Below, in pieces: positions 50,817-59,966 of a stretch of DNA of 64,000 bases. How positions within the stretch are numbered: position 1 is the first letter of the stretch; every line of letters begins with the position of its first letter. The stretch is from Paenibacillus ginsengarvi. GTDB taxonomy: Bacteria > Bacillota > Bacilli > Paenibacillales > NBRC-103111. Under the pieces are notes generated by a model. That model saw only the letters and a program-made list of their open reading frames with translations, had not been told where the DNA came from and made no database searches. The stretch spans positions 62,001 through 126,000 of the forward strand of contig NZ_RBAH01000002.1 in the NCBI RefSeq assembly GCF_003626695.1, read 5' to 3'. Position numbers and translations under genes: made by a program.

Positions 50817-53800
50817 TTGAAGCCGTTGTATCCGTATTACGTAGTCCGGGAATCCGAGCAATTCGAGTTGCTTCCTGTTGCCGGCCATTTTATAGAGGGC
50901 GACACGATCAACAGCGCCTCCCGGAAAACCGAGTTTGCCGCGTATACCAATAAAAACGATCTACATATCCGGATATGGTGTTACGATGCCGAGCCGCAGC
51001 AAATGGAGACAATCCGACTGAATTTTGACCCGGATCATTCCGGCCGAAGGCCCCACAATCTGGTGCAAATCATGATCGATTCCAACGGAACGACAAAAGC
51101 GGAGACGATGGAGTACGATATCGTCCGGCTCACTCCCGTCGAAGGCGTCCGGGGCAGCTCCGTCTTTCGAAATGGAGCGTGGGAAATGACCGTTTTGCTG
51201 CCGCTCGAGCTGGTGTACAAAAGCAGGCAGACGAGACCTTATATCGGTTTAAATGTAATCCGAACAAGCAAGGGAAGCCCGGCTTTGTCCAAATGGTCCG
51301 GTCTGCCCGGAGAAATTTCGGTTTCTTGTTTGCAGGGGATCGGGGATCTGATCTTCGCGGAAGGGTTATCGGAGGACAAGACGAACGAATGGATCGAACG
51401 CGCGACCCAGGACAGCAACACGGCGTATACGAAATGGGAGAAGCAGAAGCTGCCGTCGGACATGCTCAAGCACATTCGCGACAAAAAAACGGGCTTCTCG
51501 CTTCGGATCAAACCGGAAGATGCGGAGCGCGCCCGGCGTAGCGCCAGCGAAACGGAATGGGGCGCGCGTATTGCCGCAAGAATCTACGAGGTAGCGGACT
51601 ACTGGGCTTCAAAAACGGATGACGAGCTATTCGATTTCATTATTCCCGGCAATCCGCGAGCGATGACGCCGAGCCAGTTTTATGGGGATCCGCTCACCGG
51701 CGGAAATCGTTCTACGCTAAAAACATGCCTGGAAACGCCGTTCCGTTTCTATAACGAAACAACAGGGGAATGGTGGTATCCGGGCAAAAAGCTGAAAAAC
51801 CCGTCGACGGGCGAGGAAGTAACCGTGGAGGATAACGGAGAAGGCTTTCTCATTCCTGAGGGTTTTCCAAATCCGTATACCCGCTGCATGCTTGTCGCCG
51901 CAACCCGCAACTACAGGCTGGCCATGGCGATGGCGGCACCGTACTGTCCATCTATTACGGACAAGAACGTCGTGCCCGAAACTAGCGGAACTCGTTATGC
52001 TGGGGGAATTCCTAATCTGGCCTATGCCTACATCTTATCCGGCGATATCCGCTATGCCTATAAAGCAGCCATTCTGATCGGTAGAATCGCGGAGCTGTAC
52101 CCGTATATGAATGGTGGTTACCATGACGGGAGCTATTCGGATACGGTGCATTTGTCCGAGCCTTCCACAACCGGTACGGAATGGAAGAAAAATTTATTAG
52201 AAGCTTATGATCTCATTTTCGATGGAATCGGTCAGTTTCATGAAAATTTGGCGGCATTGTTCGCGCGAAAGCCGGATGCCGAGAACCATCCGCGTACAGT
52301 CCCGTTCGAGCTGCGAAGAGCGGTGGAGCGGGAAATGATTCCTTATGTCATCTATACGTGTGAGCTGGAACGAAGCGGTGCGAGCGACTGGTCGATGCGG
52401 CTGCTGGAGCTGGAAATGGAAGCGGCGGCATTAATCCAGAACGGAGAGCTGCTTCACGAGGTGCTGATGGACTCCGCCTTCAGCTTGTTCTCTAAACTGA
52501 AAAACGGCTATTACCGGGATGGAAAATATGCCTACGATTCATCGGGTTATGTCGAGTTAATGTCCTCCTCGATGATGAATTACCCGAATTGGACCTACTT
52601 GTTCCATGACGATGGCGCTTTCAGCCAGCCTCTTAATTTATTCGAGGACCCTCGCTTCGGCGTGAAGGAAATTATCGCCTTTTATTACCGTTACAGATGC
52701 GGTGGTTTGTCCGCCGCCTTCGGCGACACGCCCGTGGACAATGTGCTTCCGCTATCGGACAAGCGCAAAAAAGGAAAAACTCCTTTTCTTCCGTTAAGCG
52801 AAACCGTATTTCGCAGAATGCCATCAGCCAGGGATATTATTGGACCGGCACTTACAGAGTACAGCAAAGAGGAGCTCGAAAGTTTACGAGTCGAGGCCAG
52901 CTTGGATAACGGACGGGGCGGCAACCAGTCTTTGCTGGTGCTTGCCAGCGCTTTGTCCGAGGCGGAGCTGGCGCCGTACCGCGAACAAACGTCGCAAACG
53001 GTGCAGCCTTCCTTTTTGGCGGAAGACTCGGAGATCAGCATCTTGAGAAGCGGCAGCTCGGCCCGAAATACGAAGCATCTTGTGTTATACGGACAACCTA
53101 CGCTGCCACATGCGCATGGCGATAAGCTCGGACTGTGGCTGGGAGCGTTCGGGGTGCATCAATTGGCGTTTGGGGGCCATTATCCGTTCATTTGGATCGG
53201 GCCGAAAATCGGTCAATGGGAGCTGCATTCTGCTTCGTGCAACGTTGTGCTTGTCGACGGCAGAAATCAAGCGCCTTCGACCTCCATTCAGCTCGAGCAT
53301 TATGAAGGGAAATGGATGCAGGCGGCAGGTATGGAGAACAAAGAGGCTTATCCCGGCAGTCATTATGAGAGGTGGGCCTGGCTCATTCAAGCGCCGGACG
53401 GAGAAAACGCCTATGTCGTGGATCACTTTCTCGTCTCTAAGGGGCATAGGTTCGATTACAACACTCACGGTTTGGACCTGTCGCTGGATCGGGTCCTGTT
53501 CGAGGGGATCGAGAGCTGGGAGCCGCTGTCAGGTACGCTTGCCGGTGCGGATGTTCCGCTATACGGGCAGCCGGGTTACGGCTGGATGAAAGCCGTCCGC
53601 AAGGCGAAAGCGGGAGAAAGATTGTCCTGGACGTATCCGTACGGAGACAGCTCGCTCAAAATTACCGCATTAAACGGGAAGGAGCGGGAGCTGATCTGCT
53701 GCTTGGGCGAGAAGGGCGGACAAGAAATGAAAAAATCGCCTTGGGACGCCTATGTTTTGCTAAGGGATGAACAGGACGAGCCGGAGGGACACGCCGCATC

Positions 53801-54491
53801 ATTCGTTACTGTGATGGAGCCTTACAAAGGTACGCCTTTCCTGCGGTCCATTTGCGCCATGGAGCGTGTTGCCGGGCATCCTGCGTCCGTTTTCGATGCT
53901 ATGGGCATTAGCATCACGCATCCGGACGGCAGTCGGGATATCGTCATCTCTGCGCGGCATCAACTTGGTCCGGTTACATTTCGGGACGAAACGGGATTGC
54001 TGCATACGACCGATGCTCAAATGCTGTTGATCCGTTATCGCGATAACCGTCCGGAGCTGATCGAAGCGGCGGGATTCACGGTGATCGAGTCGGGAGGTTT
54101 GAGATGGGAACGTGCCAACTCGACATGGCAGGGAACTGTCGCTTCGGTCGATGCGGAGCTAAGGCAGATCGAGATCGAATTCGCCGGGGAAACGCCCGAC
54201 CTGGCCCAGCTTCAAAATGCCGTTGGGTTTATAAACGGTGATGGTTATAAGAAACCGTCTCCGTATTATATCAGGGAACCCCGATTGGAAGGGAACCGGC
54301 TCGTGTTCCATACCGATATTACGCTGTTCCGGGGAGAAGAAGGCTGGCAGGGCACGGAAAAAGCGCGCGTGCAGCAAGGCAAGCAGGCCATAGATTACAT
54401 GGGCAAACGAATGCTGGTCGATGTATGGGTCGGTGACCGGTTTTCGCTTAACAACCGGATCTGTCTCGGTTTCGGTGCGAAAGCGGACTAG
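50817..54491 (+). CDS. Large cytosolic heparinase II/III-like polysaccharide lyase candidate
   Basis: The protein has 1224 residues from a TTG eight bases after GAGAGGAG. There is no signal peptide. Residues 1-190 look like a CBM9/DOMON-type beta-sandwich (FAAYTNKNDLHIRIWCYDAEP, IGLNVIRTSKG). An (alpha/alpha) toroid follows (about 235-700), with stretches such as NPYTRCMLVAATRNYRLAMAM and MNGGYHDGSYSD. A heparinase II/III-type beta-sandwich begins near 750, with PTLPHAHGDKLGLWLGAFG as the expected metal/His region. Such enzymes eliminate uronic-acid glycans, or hydrolyse them in related families; a cytosolic enzyme would act on imported oligosaccharides. The order is that of a complete enzyme, but the family within the lyases is not certain. 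Confidence 0.75.
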   Translation: MKPLYPYYVVRESEQFELLPVAGHFIEGDTINSASRKTEFAAYTNKNDLHIRIWCYDAEPQQMETIRLNFDPDHSGRRPHNLVQIMIDSNGTTKAETMEYDIVRLTPVEGVRGSSVFRNGAWEMTVLLPLELVYKSRQTRPYIGLNVIRTSKGSPALSKWSGLPGEISVSCLQGIGDLIFAEGLSEDKTNEWIERATQDSNTAYTKWEKQKLPSDMLKHIRDKKTGFSLRIKPEDAERARRSASETEWGARIAARIYEVADYWASKTDDELFDFIIPGNPRAMTPSQFYGDPLTGGNRSTLKTCLETPFRFYNETTGEWWYPGKKLKNPSTGEEVTVEDNGEGFLIPEGFPNPYTRCMLVAATRNYRLAMAMAAPYCPSITDKNVVPETSGTRYAGGIPNLAYAYILSGDIRYAYKAAILIGRIAELYPYMNGGYHDGSYSDTVHLSEPSTTGTEWKKNLLEAYDLIFDGIGQFHENLAALFARKPDAENHPRTVPFELRRAVEREMIPYVIYTCELERSGASDWSMRLLELEMEAAALIQNGELLHEVLMDSAFSLFSKLKNGYYRDGKYAYDSSGYVELMSSSMMNYPNWTYLFHDDGAFSQPLNLFEDPRFGVKEIIAFYYRYRCGGLSAAFGDTPVDNVLPLSDKRKKGKTPFLPLSETVFRRMPSARDIIGPALTEYSKEELESLRVEASLDNGRGGNQSLLVLASALSEAELAPYREQTSQTVQPSFLAEDSEISILRSGSSARNTKHLVLYGQPTLPHAHGDKLGLWLGAFGVHQLAFGGHYPFIWIGPKIGQWELHSASCNVVLVDGRNQAPSTSIQLEHYEGKWMQAAGMENKEAYPGSHYERWAWLIQAPDGENAYVVDHFLVSKGHRFDYNTHGLDLSLDRVLFEGIESWEPLSGTLAGADVPLYGQPGYGWMKAVRKAKAGERLSWTYPYGDSSLKITALNGKERELICCLGEKGGQEMKKSPWDAYVLLRDEQDEPEGHAASFVTVMEPYKGTPFLRSICAMERVAGHPASVFDAMGISITHPDGSRDIVISARHQLGPVTFRDETGLLHTTDAQMLLIRYRDNRPELIEAAGFTVIESGGLRWERANSTWQGTVASVDAELRQIEIEFAGETPDLAQLQNAVGFINGDGYKKPSPYYIREPRLEGNRLVFHTDITLFRGEEGWQGTEKARVQQGKQAIDYMGKRMLVDVWVGDRFSLNNRICLGFGAKAD

Positions 54492-54519
54492 AGTTCTCCG
54501 CCAGACTCGAATATATGAA

Positions 54520-54550
54520 GGACCCGACTTCGTTATAGAGTCGGGTTCTG
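54520..54550 (+). terminator. Hairpin after the heparinase-like gene
   Basis: GACCCGACT and AGTCGGGTT pair over 9 bp with a 9-nt loop, followed by a moderately T-rich tail (CTGCTGCTTA), 29 bases after the stop codon. Confidence 0.65.
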
Positions 54551-54580
54551 CTGCTTACTTTGAATAAGGAGGGATGTTGA

Positions 54581-55429
54581 ATGAATGAGAAGCTGCTTGA
54601 GGCGAAGCTGGAGCTTGCGAAAACTGAAATGGGACTATTCCCTTATCAAACGGTTGAAATCATAACCACAGGCTGTGAGAAAGATGTTGTAATTTTGGAC
54701 CAAAAAACAGTCATTTCATTTTATCGTGATGGGCTTCTGCTAGCTCCATATCGCGTAAGGCAGGAGCTGGTTCGCAGACTGGGGAATGCAGGGGCAGCTT
54801 TGCCCGAATGCTTATATAGGTCTCCAACCCACGATTTCGTGGTAGAGACCTATGTGCCTGGGAATCGAATTACCCCTGAGTATGTAAAGGAGCATCCTGA
54901 ACATGCAAAACAAATAGGAAGGGCAGTAGGAAGGGTTTTAAGTCAGCTCCATATGGTGTCAAGGCAAGGCTTGGACTTGCAAACCGGCTTTGTGCAGGAT
55001 GTTCGGGATGACATGGAAGAAGGAATCAAGCTTCTGAAGACTAGACTTTCCAAATACGAGATGAGTCAAGTTATCGATTTTCTGAATAGGTATTACGAAA
55101 TTTCCGCCTCGGTTCAGACTTGTGTCGTGCACGGTGATTTCCATTCAGACAATATGGTTTGGGACGAAATGAACGGTCGCCTTGGGGTTATAGATTGGAG
55201 CGAGGCCGGAATCGAAGATCCGGCTCTGGACTTCATGTACACGTGTTATTATCCCGAATCATTCCGTCATGCGGTGTTCGAGGAGTACGGTTCGAAAGAC
55301 AGCTCTTTATATGATAGAAGCCAGCTCTATGACAGGATTTACGGATTGTATGATATGGTTGAAACGCTCCAAAATAACCCGCGGAAACCGGATTTTCAAA
55401 AGGGGTATAGCAGATTTTTTGAGCGTTGA
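54581..55429 (+). CDS. APH-type phosphotransferase
   Basis: The protein has 282 residues with the Brenner motif HGDFHSDN near residue 183 and the metal motif IDWSEAGIEDPALDF near 203. An ATG follows AAGGAGGG. It belongs to the aminoglycoside-phosphotransferase-like kinases, which phosphorylate small alcohols or amines. The substrate is unknown. It is distinct from the kinase at 20197, sharing only the family motifs. Confidence 0.88.
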   Translation: MNEKLLEAKLELAKTEMGLFPYQTVEIITTGCEKDVVILDQKTVISFYRDGLLLAPYRVRQELVRRLGNAGAALPECLYRSPTHDFVVETYVPGNRITPEYVKEHPEHAKQIGRAVGRVLSQLHMVSRQGLDLQTGFVQDVRDDMEEGIKLLKTRLSKYEMSQVIDFLNRYYEISASVQTCVVHGDFHSDNMVWDEMNGRLGVIDWSEAGIEDPALDFMYTCYYPESFRHAVFEEYGSKDSSLYDRSQLYDRIYGLYDMVETLQNNPRKPDFQKGYSRFFER

Positions 55430-55606
55430 TAGATTAAGGAGGAGCATCGTCTCGCGGTGGCGGCAAAGGCCGGAAAGCGCCAATCGGTAGCATGTGTAAG
55501 TTGTCTGCCAGGGCTGTAACGCAACTTATTCTTCCTCTGGGCGTCTAAAAGGCATGGGTATTTTTTACAAATCCACTAAAAAGAAATACACGAAAGGAGC
55601 TTCCTT

Positions 55607-57550
55607 GTGGCTAAACGAATAATCCTGTTCGTTATGGGTATGGTCATCCTGATCGCCTGCCAGCCGGGTACAATCTTGGCGGAGTACCAACCCAAGGCGT
55701 TCGTGTATCCGCCGGATACGCTTCGCATTCCCGGCGCAATCACCCTACTTGCCGAGACTCCTTATTATGCCAACCCGTCAGATACGGAAGCCCCGATCGG
55801 ATCTTTTTCTTCGCAAGCCGAATTACGTGTTCTGGCCGGCGCATATACATGGACTCAGGCTCAAAGCTGGTGGAAAGTAGAATCTCCAAACGGTCCGGTC
55901 TGGATCTATCCCCTTCCATGGACCCTGGTCATACCGCCGCCGGAAAGAGTGATGCTCTTCAAAGATACTTCGCTGTATGAGGAGCGCAAGGTTACTTCAG
56001 CGTTTGTTAACACAGCTTCTTCTCAGGAAATGAGAGTAACCGAAGCCGATCCGATGTGGTTTTACACCAATGATCCGAACGAGAAGCATTGGCTGCGGAT
56101 TTGGGCCGGGGATTTGGGCGAACGGTGGGTGTTTCTCCCGGTTAACCAGATCGGCTATATGAAGCCGGTCGATTATTATGCGTACTACATGAATCAAACA
56201 CTGCTTGATAATCCCAATTATTCAGGACCGCTTGTGTCCAAGGCGGGCCCGATATTCCCCAGCTTGCTCAACCAGACGGTCCATGTAACCGGTGAATATG
56301 TGACCGTATATGCCACTAGCTACCTAATTGAGACCGTAGAAGGCGTGAAATATGCAAAGGAAAATGGGAGGAAAGTCATTCGTGGAAAGGAGTCGCTAAC
56401 GGTAAAGTCCGATACACCACTTTATGCGATCCCCGGAGTTTCTGCGGCTTGGATGCCGATTTTACCGCCGCAAACCGTGGAAGCATTCGAGAAAATGGAG
56501 GACGCTCCTTTGTACCATATTCGTACGGAAGTAGGGGATGTCTGGATCAATACGGAGGACTCCGAACCGACCGATTGGGTCGAGCCCGACTATTCTATCG
56601 AGCTGAGAGGGACGCATGCGCTGTATCGGTTTCCCAAATCACAATTCCAGATTCGGGGGGCTAGTCTGGAAGGGCGAACCGTTCAGCCGAAAGGATACTG
56701 GCGCGATGCGGACGGTACGGACTGGTACCTGCTCGAAACAAAGCTAGGCAACGTCTGGATCACCTCGAACCCGGTGCAGGATCGTTTGCACCCTAGAAAT
56801 GGCACTCCTTCCACATACGTAACGTACAAACAAACGATTCTGGATACGGTTCAAGTCAAGGGGCGCGAGCTTACGGTTGGAAAGACTCCAATCGGATACA
56901 TGTCGGAGGATCAATTAACCTACTTCTCGCTGGATTATTTGATACAACGCTTCGGATATGAGCAAGAAGAAGGACTTCTAGCTGATATTGCGATCCGGTC
57001 AATCCAACCGTCATCGCAATACTCCATCCGTTTGAATCCACAAAGTGGGGAAGCGACGACCTACTGGGCGGATCAGGAGGCGGAACGTTTTACCCTGCAG
57101 CACTCCCTTGTAGTTCAAGACGGACACTACTGGATTGAAGGGGAAGATGCGCAGCGGCTGTTCGGGTTATCGATGGATTGGTGGTCGAGCGGTGAGACGT
57201 TTTATTTGTTCAGCGACGAGTACGAGGTGGAGCTATCTCCGTTACCGAAATCAGCTCGCGTTTCTGGGCTGAATTATATAGTAAATCGCTACGAGAGGCC
57301 CGTCGGCCCGCACGATGCAAAGCCTAAGGAGCCGCTGCAATTTTTAATCACTAACCGGACCCTATCTTCCTCAGCTCAATGGGATTATTCAGAGACAGTG
57401 TCTGTTGCCGGTAACCTTCCGCGAGTTAACCGGATTCAACAAAAGGGAGTCATTCCGGTGACGGAAGGAACTAATCAGTTGCATATTGTAGTTAAGATCG
57501 GTTCAAAGATTTTAGCTAATCAAGCGGCAACGATCGCGGGTGAGAACTAG
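55607..57550 (+). CDS. Exported protein with SH3-like and copper-amine-oxidase-N-like domains
   Basis: The protein has 647 residues from a GTG seven bases after AAGGAG. The N-terminal signal (IILFVMGMVILIACQPG) contains LIAC, so it may be a lipoprotein or be cleaved at ILA-EY. Four or more SH3b-like segments follow, each a WW/SW-plus-V/I-W pattern: QSWWKVESPNGPVWIYPL, HWLRIWAGDLGERWVFL, LYHIRTEVGDVWINTE and DWYLLETKLGNVWITS. Residues 430-560 have a copper-amine-oxidase-N-like fold (IGYMSEDQLTYFSLDYLIQRF). It probably binds cell-wall peptidoglycan. The function is unknown. A strong terminator follows. Confidence 0.75.
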   Translation: MAKRIILFVMGMVILIACQPGTILAEYQPKAFVYPPDTLRIPGAITLLAETPYYANPSDTEAPIGSFSSQAELRVLAGAYTWTQAQSWWKVESPNGPVWIYPLPWTLVIPPPERVMLFKDTSLYEERKVTSAFVNTASSQEMRVTEADPMWFYTNDPNEKHWLRIWAGDLGERWVFLPVNQIGYMKPVDYYAYYMNQTLLDNPNYSGPLVSKAGPIFPSLLNQTVHVTGEYVTVYATSYLIETVEGVKYAKENGRKVIRGKESLTVKSDTPLYAIPGVSAAWMPILPPQTVEAFEKMEDAPLYHIRTEVGDVWINTEDSEPTDWVEPDYSIELRGTHALYRFPKSQFQIRGASLEGRTVQPKGYWRDADGTDWYLLETKLGNVWITSNPVQDRLHPRNGTPSTYVTYKQTILDTVQVKGRELTVGKTPIGYMSEDQLTYFSLDYLIQRFGYEQEEGLLADIAIRSIQPSSQYSIRLNPQSGEATTYWADQEAERFTLQHSLVVQDGHYWIEGEDAQRLFGLSMDWWSSGETFYLFSDEYEVELSPLPKSARVSGLNYIVNRYERPVGPHDAKPKEPLQFLITNRTLSSSAQWDYSETVSVAGNLPRVNRIQQKGVIPVTEGTNQLHIVVKIGSKILANQAATIAGEN

Positions 57551-57600
57551 AGTAAGAGAGGGAGACGTTTTCGATTACGCAGACAGCCTATGGAGCAGCT

Positions 57601-57629
57601 AGGTCGCCGATTATTTCGGCGACCTTTTT
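57601..57629 (+). terminator. Intrinsic terminator after the SH3-like gene
   Basis: AGGTCGCCGA and TCGGCGACCT form a perfect 10-bp stem with a TTATT loop, followed by TTTT, 51 bases after the stop codon. Confidence 0.92.
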
Positions 57630-57670
57630 GCGGATCAAATCATTTATGGTGAAGCATCTGGGACAAGTCG

Positions 57671-57734
57671 AATGTAAAATAAACTTGACAAGAAAATGGG
57701 TTTAAATTACATTATGTATAGTTCATTTTACATT
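57671..57734 (+). promoter_or_regulatory. Promoter flanked by AATGTAAAAT inverted repeats
   Basis: TTGACA (57685-57690) with TACATT (57708-57713) 17 bp later is a candidate sigma-A promoter. It is enclosed by perfect inverted repeats AATGTAAAAT (57671-57680) and ATTTTACATT (57725-57734), which would fit a dimeric repressor, likely the helix-turn-helix protein encoded second in the operon. Confidence 0.6.
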
Positions 57735-57745
57735 AGGAGGTCCAT

Positions 57746-58192
57746 ATGTCCTATCAAGAGAGAAAAATAGTCGTTTCCATCATCAGCAGTTTACTCATCT
57801 TCAGCATTTATACTTTGTACGTGGTCCAACATGCCGAAGAGGGCAGCATGACTTCGGACAGCGACTTCAGTTTCTGGGGCTCCTTCATTCTGGTGCTGCT
57901 CCCGGTGTCGATTGCAGCCAAAATAATGATTCATATCGTGTTCGTCATCTTCAATAAGGTTGCTACGAATGAAGATGGGCCTTCTTTTGAAGATGAGCTC
58001 GATAAGATTATCGATTTGAAGGCGGACCGGATTTCGCTTTATGTGTTCTTCCTCGGATTTATACTATCCATGATTCCGCTTGTTACGGAGCTCCCCACTT
58101 ACTTGACGTTTCTTGCGCTTATCTTTTTCGGTTTTTTATCCGATCTGTCGGGACGTATCGCGCAGTTATATTTTTACAGAAAAGGAGTTTGA
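57746..58192 (+). CDS. Small membrane protein paired with an XRE regulator
   Basis: The protein has 148 residues with four predicted transmembrane helices (about 9-27, 44-72, 95-113 and 117-140) and an acidic central loop (NEDGPSFEDELDKIIDLKADRI). An ATG follows AGGAGG. One base separates its stop codon from the next start. Such membrane-protein/HTH pairs are common in Firmicutes, where the membrane protein may sequester or sense for the regulator. The function is unknown. Confidence 0.75.
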   Translation: MSYQERKIVVSIISSLLIFSIYTLYVVQHAEEGSMTSDSDFSFWGSFILVLLPVSIAAKIMIHIVFVIFNKVATNEDGPSFEDELDKIIDLKADRISLYVFFLGFILSMIPLVTELPTYLTFLALIFFGFLSDLSGRIAQLYFYRKGV

Positions 58193-58193
58193 C

Positions 58194-58409
58194 ATGGGCA
58201 AGGATGCGATCAGCAATCAGATACGGACGCTTCGCTTTTTTCATAACGAGATGACCCAGCAGCAATTGGCCGATCGGGCCGGGGTCACCAGGCAAACGAT
58301 TGTGGCTATTGAAAAAGGGAATTATTCGCCTTCCCTGGAACTGGCTTTTCGCATTGCGCGCGTGTTCGGAAAGTCCATCGAAGAGGTTTTTCAATATGAG
58401 GGGAAGTAA
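58194..58409 (+). CDS. XRE-family helix-turn-helix regulator
   Basis: The protein has 71 residues; ATG at 58194 follows AAAAGGAG, and an earlier in-frame ATG lies inside the previous gene. It has a single HTH domain (MTQQQLADRAGVTRQTIVAIEKGNYSPSLELAFRIARVF) of the YozG/SinR-like small type. It likely autoregulates its operon through the flanking inverted repeats. Confidence 0.9.
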   Translation: MGKDAISNQIRTLRFFHNEMTQQQLADRAGVTRQTIVAIEKGNYSPSLELAFRIARVFGKSIEEVFQYEGK

Positions 58410-58455
58410 TAAACCGTCCCGCGAACACCTGCCAAGGGCAGTAGGAGGAGAGCCT

Positions 58456-59163
58456 ATGATGCGGAGTAAGCGTTCAAGTTCAGGTAGAAAGTCTGCGGTT
58501 ATTACCGGGGTATTACTCCTATTCGGGTTGATTGCAGGTATATGCAGCGTTGTTCCCGTTATAGACGGACCCGCTTACCTACTCAAGGCTTCAGCAGATG
58601 AAAATCAGGTACTGTTGGGCGCGTGCTCCCAGTTACTCATGGTTGCGGCCTATGTGGGGGTTCCTATTACGTTGTATCCGATTATTAGTAAGGCTAATAA
58701 AGGCTTGGGTCTTGGAGCGGTTGCTTTCGGCATTGTTGCTGGAGTGTTCATCATTATTGGAGTAATCCTGCTTCTATTATTGCTGACCTTAAGCCACGAA
58801 TTTGCAAAAGTCGGAGCTCTGAACGGTTCGTATTATCAGACTCTGGGCGGATTGCTGCGGGAAGCGCGCGATTTGGTGAACCATGTGGCAACGACATTGG
58901 CATTTGTTATGGCTATGTTTTTGTTTAACTGCGTATTTTACCAAACCAAAGAAATTCCGCGTTGGTTGTCCCTTTCAGGGATGATTGGGTCGGTCTTGTC
59001 CATAATGGCCAGCTTGTTGTTCATGGTTCGCTTCATTGGTTTGGATGCAGTCTACATGCTGTTGAATGGGCCTATAGCCCTTCAACAATTGGTTTTGGCT
59101 GTATGGCTGATCATAAAAGGATTCAACCGAGTGAAACAGGAATCGGAAGGTGCGGCGATATGA
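58456..59163 (+). CDS. DUF4386 membrane protein
   Basis: The protein has 235 residues; the ATG at 58456 has AGGAGGAG upstream, which places the start 156 bp into the longer open frame. Six predicted transmembrane helices follow a basic N-terminus (MMRSKRSSSGRKSAVITG). The DUF4386 layout is seen in GVLLLFGLIAGICSVVPVIDGPAYL and LLREARDLVNHVATTLAFVMAMFLFNCVFYQTKEIPRWLS. Its stop codon overlaps the start of the methyltransferase frame (ATGA). The function is unknown. Confidence 0.85.
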   Translation: MMRSKRSSSGRKSAVITGVLLLFGLIAGICSVVPVIDGPAYLLKASADENQVLLGACSQLLMVAAYVGVPITLYPIISKANKGLGLGAVAFGIVAGVFIIIGVILLLLLLTLSHEFAKVGALNGSYYQTLGGLLREARDLVNHVATTLAFVMAMFLFNCVFYQTKEIPRWLSLSGMIGSVLSIMASLLFMVRFIGLDAVYMLLNGPIALQQLVLAVWLIIKGFNRVKQESEGAAI

Positions 59164-59784
59164 GCAGATCGGAACGTTTTTGGGACAAAGCTGCTAAGAA
59201 CTACGATCAATTGGAAAAAGAAAGATGAACAGACCTACAACCGAATAATCCAAAAAACGAAGGCGTATCTGAATGTAAGCAACACAGTTATGGATTACGG
59301 CTGCGGGACCGGACTGATAGCCATTGAACTTGCAGAACATGTGAAAGCGATTCATGCGATCGACACATCTTCCTCAATGATCGAAATGGCGGATAAGAAG
59401 GCAAAAGAGCGAAACATCGCTAATATAACCTGTGCACATACTGCGATTATGGATACGAGATATGAGGCGGGCTCATTTGATGTGATCCTAGCCTTCCATG
59501 TGCTGCATTTATTGGAGGATGAGCATACAGCACTCCACAGAATAAACGAATTGTTGAAACCGGGAGGATTACTGATTTCCGCAACACCATGTATGGGGGA
59601 AAAGAAGGCACTGAGTATCTTATTATCGCTCGCCGGTAGGGTCGGTTTAGTGCCGAACATAAAATCATTTCAAATACGCAGCTTAATCGATACGATGGAG
59701 AAAGGGGATTTTTCAATTGTCGAATCGGTTTGTTTGAACGAAAGTTCTCAGGAATATTTCATTGTTGCCAGAAAGATTGAATAA
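59160..59784 (+). pseudogene. Class I SAM methyltransferase interrupted by a frameshift
   Basis: The start at 59160 reads MSRSERFWDKAAKNYDQLEKER and stops at 59228. The next frame continues KDEQTYNRIIQKTKAYL and gives the whole remaining domain, including the SAM-binding VMDYGCGTGLIAIELAE, DTSSSMIEMADKKA, FDVILAFHVLHLL and PGGLLISATP. Removing one base near 59220 (GAAAAAG-AAAGATG) restores a protein of about 207 residues. This is a one-base insertion in an A-rich run: a real inactivating mutation, a slippery site or a sequencing error. The reading frame downstream is otherwise intact, which favours a recent change. Its ATGA overlap with the DUF4386 gene shows it was an operon partner. Confidence 0.8.
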
Positions 59785-59852
59785 GTTGCGTGCCGATCAC
59801 GTTCGCGAGCTAGCGGGATCACCTCCATAAGCAGCACAGATAACCTTATTCC

Positions 59853-59875
59853 GCACCCTATTCAGGGTGCTTTTT
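59853..59875 (+). terminator. Intrinsic terminator after the methyltransferase
   Basis: GCACCCT and AGGGTGC pair around a 4-nt loop, followed by TTTTT. It lies 69 bases after the stop codon. Confidence 0.85.
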
Positions 59876-59966
59876 GGTTTGCTGTGTGAAGGGCACCGCA
59901 CAAAATGCGGCGGAAACTCGAAACATAATCCCATTTTGCGAATCGGCGGCTCCTGATACTATGGCG

